From Betaproteobacteria bacterium (GTDB lineage Bacteria > Pseudomonadota > Gammaproteobacteria > Burkholderiales > Usitatibacteraceae), in the NCBI GenBank assembly GCA_012274175.1, contig JAAOZZ010000104.1:1-19863 (forward strand): a stretch of DNA of 19,863 bases, read 5' to 3'. Under the pieces are notes generated by a model. It was not told the origin of the DNA. It saw nothing but the letters and a program-made list of their open reading frames with translations, and searched no databases. Each line of letters starts with the position of its first letter. The first letter of the stretch is position 1. Positions 16,066 through 19,863 of this stretch are shown piece by piece. Both the position numbers and the translations under genes were made by a program.

Positions 16066-17216
16066 TCGGCGAGTCCGCGTGCGATGAGCATGCGCTGGAT
16101 CTCGCTGGTGCCTTCGTAGATCTGGGTGATGCGCGCGTCGCGGTAGTGGCGCTCGACGGGATAGTCGCGCAGGTAGCCGTAGCCGCCGTGGACCTGGATC
16201 GCCTTCGAGCACACCCATTCCGCGAGCTCGGAGGCGTAGAGCTTGGCCTGGGAGGCTTCCGAGAGGCACGGCACGCCGTCGGTGCGAAGGCGGGCCGCGT
16301 GCAGGATCAGCAGGCGCGCGGCGTTGATGCGCGTGTGCATGTCGGCCAGCATGTTGCCGATCGGCGCGTGCTCGATGATCTTGCGCCCGAACTGGGTGCG
16401 GTCCTTCGCGTAGGCGAGCGCGGCGTCGAATGCGGCGCGCGCGATGCCCAGCGCCTGGGCCGCGATGCCGATGCGACCGCCTTCGAGGTTCGAGAGCGCG
16501 ATCGCCAGGCCCTTGCCGCGGGGCCCGAGCAGATGGTCCTCGGGGACGGCGCAATCATCGAGGGAGATGGCGCAGGTGTCGGAAGCGCGGATGCCGAGCT
16601 TGTCCTCGAGCTTCTGCGGGTTGAAGCCCTTCGTGACCGTGGGAGTGATGAAGGCGGAAAGCCCCTTCTTGCCGAGATCCGGGTCTGTCACCGCGAAGAC
16701 GATGGCCACGGCGGCGCGCTTGCCGTTGGTCACGAACTGCTTGGAACCGTTGAGGACCCAGCGGCCGTTCACGTGGGTCGCGCGGGTCTTGAGGTTGTTG
16801 GCCTCGCTCCCCGCCTGGGGCTCCGTGAGGCAGAAGCAGCCGATCTTGCGTCCGGCGGCCATCTCCGGGAGCCATGCCTGCTTCTGGGCCTCGCTGCCCC
16901 ACGCCAGGATCGGCCCGCAGCCGACCGAGTTGTGCACGCTCATGAGGGTCGCGGTCGCAGCACAGCCCGCGGCGATCTCCTCCATGGCGAGGGCGTAGGC
17001 GATGTAATCGGAGTACGAGCCGCCCCATTGCTCGGGCACCACCATGCCCAGCAGCCCCAGCTCGCCCAGCTTCGCCACTACCGCGTCGGGGATCCAGCCT
17101 TCCTCGTCCCAGCGGCCGGCGTGGGGTGCGAGCTCCGCCTGGGCGAAATCCCGGGCCATGTCGCGGACCATGCGCTGCTCGTCGGTGAGGATGTCCCCGT
17201 GGGCGCGCGTGAGCAT
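16062..17216 (-). CDS. Acyl-CoA dehydrogenase, short/branched-chain type
   Basis: FAD-dependent dehydrogenation of a short or branched acyl-CoA, with ETF as electron acceptor. The 384-residue protein has normal family length: [16 protein letters not shown] (10-25), [16 protein letters not shown] (127-142), [11 protein letters not shown] (155-165), [11 protein letters not shown] (205-215), RTQFGRKI (273-280), [23 protein letters not shown] (341-363) and [15 protein letters not shown] (366-380). E368 is at the C-terminal catalytic position used by SCAD, isobutyryl-CoA and 2-methylbutyryl-CoA dehydrogenases. Isovaleryl-CoA dehydrogenase has Ala or Gly there, so this is not a second LiuA. Since the valine operon in this window lacks a dehydrogenase, isobutyryl-CoA or 2-methylbutyryl-CoA is the likeliest substrate (inference). 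The ATG lies five bases after the lipoprotein gene's stop; its own stop overlaps the next gene. Confidence 0.94.
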   Translation of the reverse strand: MLTRAHGDILTDEQRMVRDMARDFAQAELAPHAGRWDEEGWIPDAVVAKLGELGLLGMVVPEQWGGSYSDYIAYALAMEEIAAGCAATATLMSVHNSVGCGPILAWGSEAQKQAWLPEMAAGRKIGCFCLTEPQAGSEANNLKTRATHVNGRWVLNGSKQFVTNGKRAAVAIVFAVTDPDLGKKGLSAFITPTVTKGFNPQKLEDKLGIRASDTCAISLDDCAVPEDHLLGPRGKGLAIALSNLEGGRIGIAAQALGIARAAFDAALAYAKDRTQFGRKIIEHAPIGNMLADMHTRINAARLLILHAARLRTDGVPCLSEASQAKLYASELAEWVCSKAIQVHGGYGYLRDYPVERHYRDARITQIYEGTSEIQRMLIARGLAE

Positions 17217-17221
17217 GGAGT

Positions 17222-17461
17222 CTACTTCGCGGCCTTCTCGGCGTTCTCGACTTCTTCCTGCGCCTTCTTGTTCATCTCGTCGCCCAGGCCCTTGGAGGTA
17301 TCGAGCGCCTTCATCTGGGAACCGAAGGGGCCCTGCTTCGCCCGCTCCAGCGCCTGCTTCTGCTCCGTGGCGGCGTCGACCTTCGGCTCCTCCTTCTTGG
17401 CGCATGCCGCGATCAACGCGAGTGCTGCCGCGACGGCCGTCACGACCAGGACGTGCTTCAC
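17222..17461 (-). CDS. Small predicted lipoprotein
   Basis: The 79-residue protein starts with GTG at 17461; no ATG gives the signal peptide. The first 20 residues form a lipoprotein signal: a basic start (VKHV), hydrophobic core ([15 protein letters not shown]) and lipobox IAAC with C20. The mature part is short, very hydrophilic and rich in Lys, Glu and Ala ([21 protein letters not shown], then [18 protein letters not shown]), likely helical or coiled coil. Asp is absent at position +2 (Ala21), which would favour outer-membrane sorting by the usual rule. GTGA overlaps the stop of the TfoX-domain gene (17458-17461), and the next gene starts five bases after its stop. No family was recognised. 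Its place inside a leucine-catabolic operon is unexplained. Confidence 0.85.
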   Translation of the reverse strand: MKHVLVVTAVAAALALIAACAKKEEPKVDAATEQKQALERAKQGPFGSQMKALDTSKGLGDEMNKKAQEEVENAEKAAK

Positions 17462-17733
17462 GTGCGCACTGCCTTCACGCGCTGGCGGATGTCGGCGCGC
17501 ACCTTCGGCGGCAGGTGGTTCCAGCGCACGCCCGCCACGGCGCCCGCGAGGGCGAGGCATGCCGGCACGCCGTCCCGTTCCGGGTTGGCGCGGCGCAGCT
17601 GCAGCCACGCGTCCCAGAAGCCCACGCGCATCAGCGCCTCGAGGGAGTCGATGCCCATCGAGCGCAACTCCGCGGCGAGCGTGCGGCCGATGTTGGGCGT
17701 GTGTTCGATCGGAGTCGCGAGATTCGTTGCCAT
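17458..17733 (-). CDS. TfoX C-terminal-domain protein (stand-alone)
   Basis: A 91-residue soluble protein resembling the C-terminal domain of TfoX/Sxy (helix-hairpin-helix-like fold). Family-type features: [24 protein letters not shown] (12-35), then FWDAWLQLR (39-47) and [26 protein letters not shown] (61-86). The N-terminal TfoX domain is absent. Stand-alone copies are common in bacteria and their function is unknown; DNA or protein binding is possible. The start is firm: GGAGG at 17741-17745 lies seven bases upstream, and the ATG shares one base with the thiolase stop (TAATG). The gene is embedded between the thiolase and the lipoprotein gene. Nothing links it to competence here. Confidence 0.85.
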   Translation of the reverse strand: MATNLATPIEHTPNIGRTLAAELRSMGIDSLEALMRVGFWDAWLQLRRANPERDGVPACLALAGAVAGVRWNHLPPKVRADIRQRVKAVRT

Positions 17734-18908
17734 TACAGGACCTCCAGTGCGATTGCCGTTGCTTCTCCGCCGCCGATGCACAGGGCGGCGATCCCCTTCT
17801 TCAGGCCGCGCTTCCTGAGCGCGTAGATCAAGGTCGTCATGATGCGGGCGCCCGTGGCGCCGATCGGATGCCCCAGTGCGCAGGCGCCCCCGTTCACGTT
17901 CACCTTCTCGTGGGGGATGCCGATGTCCTTCATCGCCGCCATGGTGACCACGGCGAAAGCCTCGTTTACCTCGAAGAGGTCCACGTCGGAGGCCTTCCAG
18001 CCCGCCTTGTCGAGCACCTTGCGGATGGCGCCCACCGGAGCAGTGGTGAACCACTCGGGCTCGTGGGCATTGGTGGCGTAGGCGACGATCCGGGCGAGCG
18101 GCTTGGCACCGCGCTTCTTCGCTTCCGATTCCGTCATCATCACCAGGGCCGCCGCGCCGTCGGAAATCGACGAGGAGGTGGCCGCCGTCACGGTGCCGTC
18201 CTTGTTGAAGGCCGGGCGCAGCGTGGGGATCTTGTCGATGTTCACGGTGAACGGCGTCTCGTCGTCCTTCACGATCTCGTCGCCCTTGCGGCCCTGCACC
18301 GTGACGGGCGCGATCTCGTCGGCGAAGGCGCCCGATTTCGATGCCTGCACCGCGCGCTCCGTGGAGGTCTTCGCGTAGGCGTCCATCTGCTCGCGGGTGA
18401 AGCCGTATTTCTCCGCGGTCTTGTCGGCGAAATGGCCCATGGGCTTGCCGTCGTAGGCGTTCTCGAGGCCGTCGAAGGCCATGCTGTCGAGCACCTTCTG
18501 GTGGCCGTAGCGATAGCCGCCGCGCGCCTTCGGCAGCAGGAAGGGCGCATTGGTCATGGACTCCATGCCGCCGGCGACGATCACCTTCGCCTGGCCGGCG
18601 GACAGCTCGTCGAAGGCCATCATCGCCGCCTTCATGCCGGAGCCGCACATCTTGTTCACCGTGGTGGCCGGAGTCGACTTATCGAGGCCCGCGCCGAGGG
18701 CGGCCTGGCGCGCGGGGGCCTGGCCCTGGCCAGCCGCCAGCACGCAGCCGAAGATCAGGTCTTCCACCTCGCTTGGCTTCACGCCCGCCTGCGCGACCGC
18801 GGCCCGGATCGCCGTGGCACCGAGCTGGGATGCGGTGACGGTACTGAACTTGCCCTGCATGGCGCCGATGGGAGTGCGCTTGGCGCCCACGATGACGATG
18901 CTTTCCAT
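17733..18908 (-). CDS. Acetyl-CoA C-acetyltransferase (thiolase)
   Basis: Thiolytic cleavage of acetoacetyl-CoA, or a related 3-ketoacyl-CoA, to acetyl-CoA; it would finish leucine carbon after HMG-CoA lyase and acetoacetate activation. The 391-residue protein has all catalytic residues: C88 in NKMCGSGMKA, H347 in ALGHPIGATGAR, C377 in CIGGGEA, and NEAF at 315-318. Length and spacing match the biosynthetic-type thiolases (AtoB/PhaA; Zoogloea C89/H348/C378). The ATG at 18908 (MESIVIVGAKRTPIG) is preferred over an in-frame GTG five codons upstream because AAGGAAG lies five bases before it. It is 22 bases after the liuA stop. Isoleucine-type 2-methylacetoacetyl-CoA thiolysis is an alternative role. 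Confidence 0.95.
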   Translation of the reverse strand: MESIVIVGAKRTPIGAMQGKFSTVTASQLGATAIRAAVAQAGVKPSEVEDLIFGCVLAAGQGQAPARQAALGAGLDKSTPATTVNKMCGSGMKAAMMAFDELSAGQAKVIVAGGMESMTNAPFLLPKARGGYRYGHQKVLDSMAFDGLENAYDGKPMGHFADKTAEKYGFTREQMDAYAKTSTERAVQASKSGAFADEIAPVTVQGRKGDEIVKDDETPFTVNIDKIPTLRPAFNKDGTVTAATSSSISDGAAALVMMTESEAKKRGAKPLARIVAYATNAHEPEWFTTAPVGAIRKVLDKAGWKASDVDLFEVNEAFAVVTMAAMKDIGIPHEKVNVNGGACALGHPIGATGARIMTTLIYALRKRGLKKGIAALCIGGGEATAIALEVL

Positions 18909-18913
18909 GATGA

Positions 18914-18920
18914 CTTCCTT
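18914..18920 (-). promoter_or_regulatory. Ribosome binding site for the thiolase gene
   Basis: The minus strand reads AAGGAAG, then TCATC, then the ATG at 18908. It decides between this ATG and the GTG at 18923, for which the purine-rich stretch is directly adjacent and too close. Confidence 0.55.
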
Positions 18921-18930
18921 CACCTTTCCT

Positions 18931-19863
18931 TCAGACCGATTCTTCGAAGAGCTCCCGCCCGATCAGCATGCGGCGGATCTCGTTGGTGCCTGCCCCGATG
19001 TCGTAGAGCTTGGCGTCGCGGAGCAATCGCCCCGCGGGGAATTCGTTGATGTAGCCGTTGCCGCCCAGGGCCTGGATCGCTTCCAGCGCCACCTGGACCG
19101 CGTTCTCCGAGGAGAAGAGCAGGCACGCGGCCGCATCCTTGCGCGCGGCCCTTCCGCGGCCCTGGTCGAGGGCGGTAGCCACGCGGTAGCTGAAGGCGCG
19201 CGAGGCCTGCAGCCGCGTGTACATGTCGGCCACCTTGCCCTGCATCAGCTCGAAGGTGCCGATGGGCTCGCCGAACTGCTTCCTCTCGTGCACGTAGGGC
19301 AGCACCAGGTCCATGGCCGATTGCATGATCCCGATGGGGCCCCCGGAGAGCACGCAGCGCTCGGTGTCCAGGCCGCGCATCAATACGCGCGAGCCGCCGT
19401 TCACTTCCCCGAGCACGTTCCCGGCCGGGATCTCGCAGTCCTGGAACACGAGCTCGCAGGTGTTGGAGCCGCGCATGCCCAGCTTGTCCAGCTTCTGCGC
19501 GGTGGTGAAACCCGGCATGCCCTTCTCGACCAGGAATGCCGTCATCGCGCGCGAGCCCTGGTCCTTCGGGGCCGTGCGCATGTACACGATGAGCACGTCT
19601 GCGTCGGGGCCGTTGGTGATCCACATCTTCGAGCCGTTGGCGATCCAGCGATCGCCCTTCTTCTCGGCGCGGCACGCCATGGAGCCCACGACGTCGCTGC
19701 CGGCACCGGGCTCGCTCATCGCGAGCGCTCCCACGAACTCCCCGGAACAAAGCTTCGGCAGGTACTTGCGTCGCTGCGCCTCGCTGCCGTTGAGGTACAG
19801 GTTGTTCACGCAGAGGTTCGAGTGCGCCCCGTACGAGAGTCCCACGGAGGCCGACGCCCGCGA
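18931..19863 (-). CDS. liuA: Isovaleryl-CoA dehydrogenase, 3' part (cut by window edge)
   Basis: Oxidises isovaleryl-CoA to 3-methylcrotonyl-CoA with FAD and passes electrons to ETF. About 310 C-terminal residues are visible; the frame is open to the window end ([20 protein letters not shown]), so the start lies outside. Motifs: [64 protein letters not shown] and [21 protein letters not shown]. The last has Ala-Gly where other acyl-CoA dehydrogenases carry the C-terminal catalytic Glu. Glu in [11 protein letters not shown] sits at the alternative catalytic-base position known for isovaleryl-CoA dehydrogenase (human E254 region). That combination identifies IVD specifically. It heads the operon segment seen here; the promoter and any LiuR/LiuQ regulator would lie to the right, outside the window. 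Confidence 0.95.
   Translation of the reverse strand, partial: SRASASVGLSYGAHSNLCVNNLYLNGSEAQRRKYLPKLCSGEFVGALAMSEPGAGSDVVGSMACRAEKKGDRWIANGSKMWITNGPDADVLIVYMRTAPKDQGSRAMTAFLVEKGMPGFTTAQKLDKLGMRGSNTCELVFQDCEIPAGNVLGEVNGGSRVLMRGLDTERCVLSGGPIGIMQSAMDLVLPYVHERKQFGEPIGTFELMQGKVADMYTRLQASRAFSYRVATALDQGRGRAARKDAAACLLFSSENAVQVALEAIQALGGNGYINEFPAGRLLRDAKLYDIGAGTNEIRRMLIGRELFEESV

Noticed and set aside
16669..16696. A stretch resembling part of the liuB palindrome (GATCCGGGTCTGTCACCG) in the acyl-CoA dehydrogenase gene
   Set aside because: It is not palindromic and encodes ordinary family sequence ([11 protein letters not shown]), so the likeness is chance.
16146..19049. Very long plus-strand open frame antisense to five leucine-operon genes
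   Set aside because: It mirrors GC-rich codons of the real genes, has low-complexity His/Arg/Gly-rich translation and no recognisable domain. The same holds for the frames at 624-2372 (minus), 743-2728, 4433-5872, 7079-8776 and 14815-16119 (plus).

Overview
The window is about 19.9 kb of GC-rich DNA, packed with genes, that carries most of the aerobic degradation pathways for leucine and valine. Gene content, operon style (ATGA and GTGA overlaps, gaps of 0-22 bases) and protein sequences suggest a betaproteobacterium (Burkholderiales/Rhodocyclales/Nitrosomonadales type). That is inference from family resemblance; no rRNA is present to confirm it.

Layout. (1) Positions 1-2456, plus strand: the 3' part of etfA (electron transfer flavoprotein alpha), interrupted by an in-frame TAG, then a long DmdC-type acyl-CoA dehydrogenase. 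(2) 2466-3449, minus: a membrane-bound GGDEF diguanylate cyclase. (3) 3511-8584, minus, read right to left: mmsA, mmsB, an enoyl-CoA hydratase, 3-hydroxyisobutyryl-CoA hydrolase and a fumarylacetoacetate-hydrolase-family enzyme. This is the valine arm from methacrylyl-CoA to propionyl-CoA. (4) 8585-8786: the only sizeable non-coding stretch (202 bp), a divergent promoter region. (5) 8787-11128, plus: an MmgE/PrpD-family protein overlapping a D-2-hydroxyacid dehydrogenase. (6) 11162-19863, minus, read right to left: liuA (cut by the window edge), a thiolase, a TfoX C-terminal-domain protein, a small lipoprotein, an acyl-CoA dehydrogenase, a four-helix membrane protein, liuB, liuC and liuD. This is the leucine arm from isovaleryl-CoA to HMG-CoA.

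How the genes fit together. LiuA, LiuB/LiuD and LiuC would take isovaleryl-CoA to HMG-CoA; no HMG-CoA lyase (liuE) is visible. For valine, the acyl-CoA dehydrogenase in the leucine operon could supply methacrylyl-CoA to the hydratase, hydrolase, MmsB and MmsA encoded 9 kb away. All three acyl-CoA dehydrogenases need ETF as electron acceptor, which makes the interrupted etfA notable.

Most unusual items: (a) a perfect inverted pair of REP-like palindromes sits inside the liuB coding sequence, is translated in frame, and contains no stop codon in any of the six frames; (b) an amber codon breaks etfA in its FAD-binding domain while the downstream frame stays intact; (c) three genes of no evident catabolic function (TfoX_C protein, lipoprotein, four-helix membrane protein) are tightly coupled into the leucine operon. 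No tRNA, rRNA, CRISPR array, insertion sequence or phage gene was seen. Apart from 8585-8786, no gap between genes exceeds about 60 bases.
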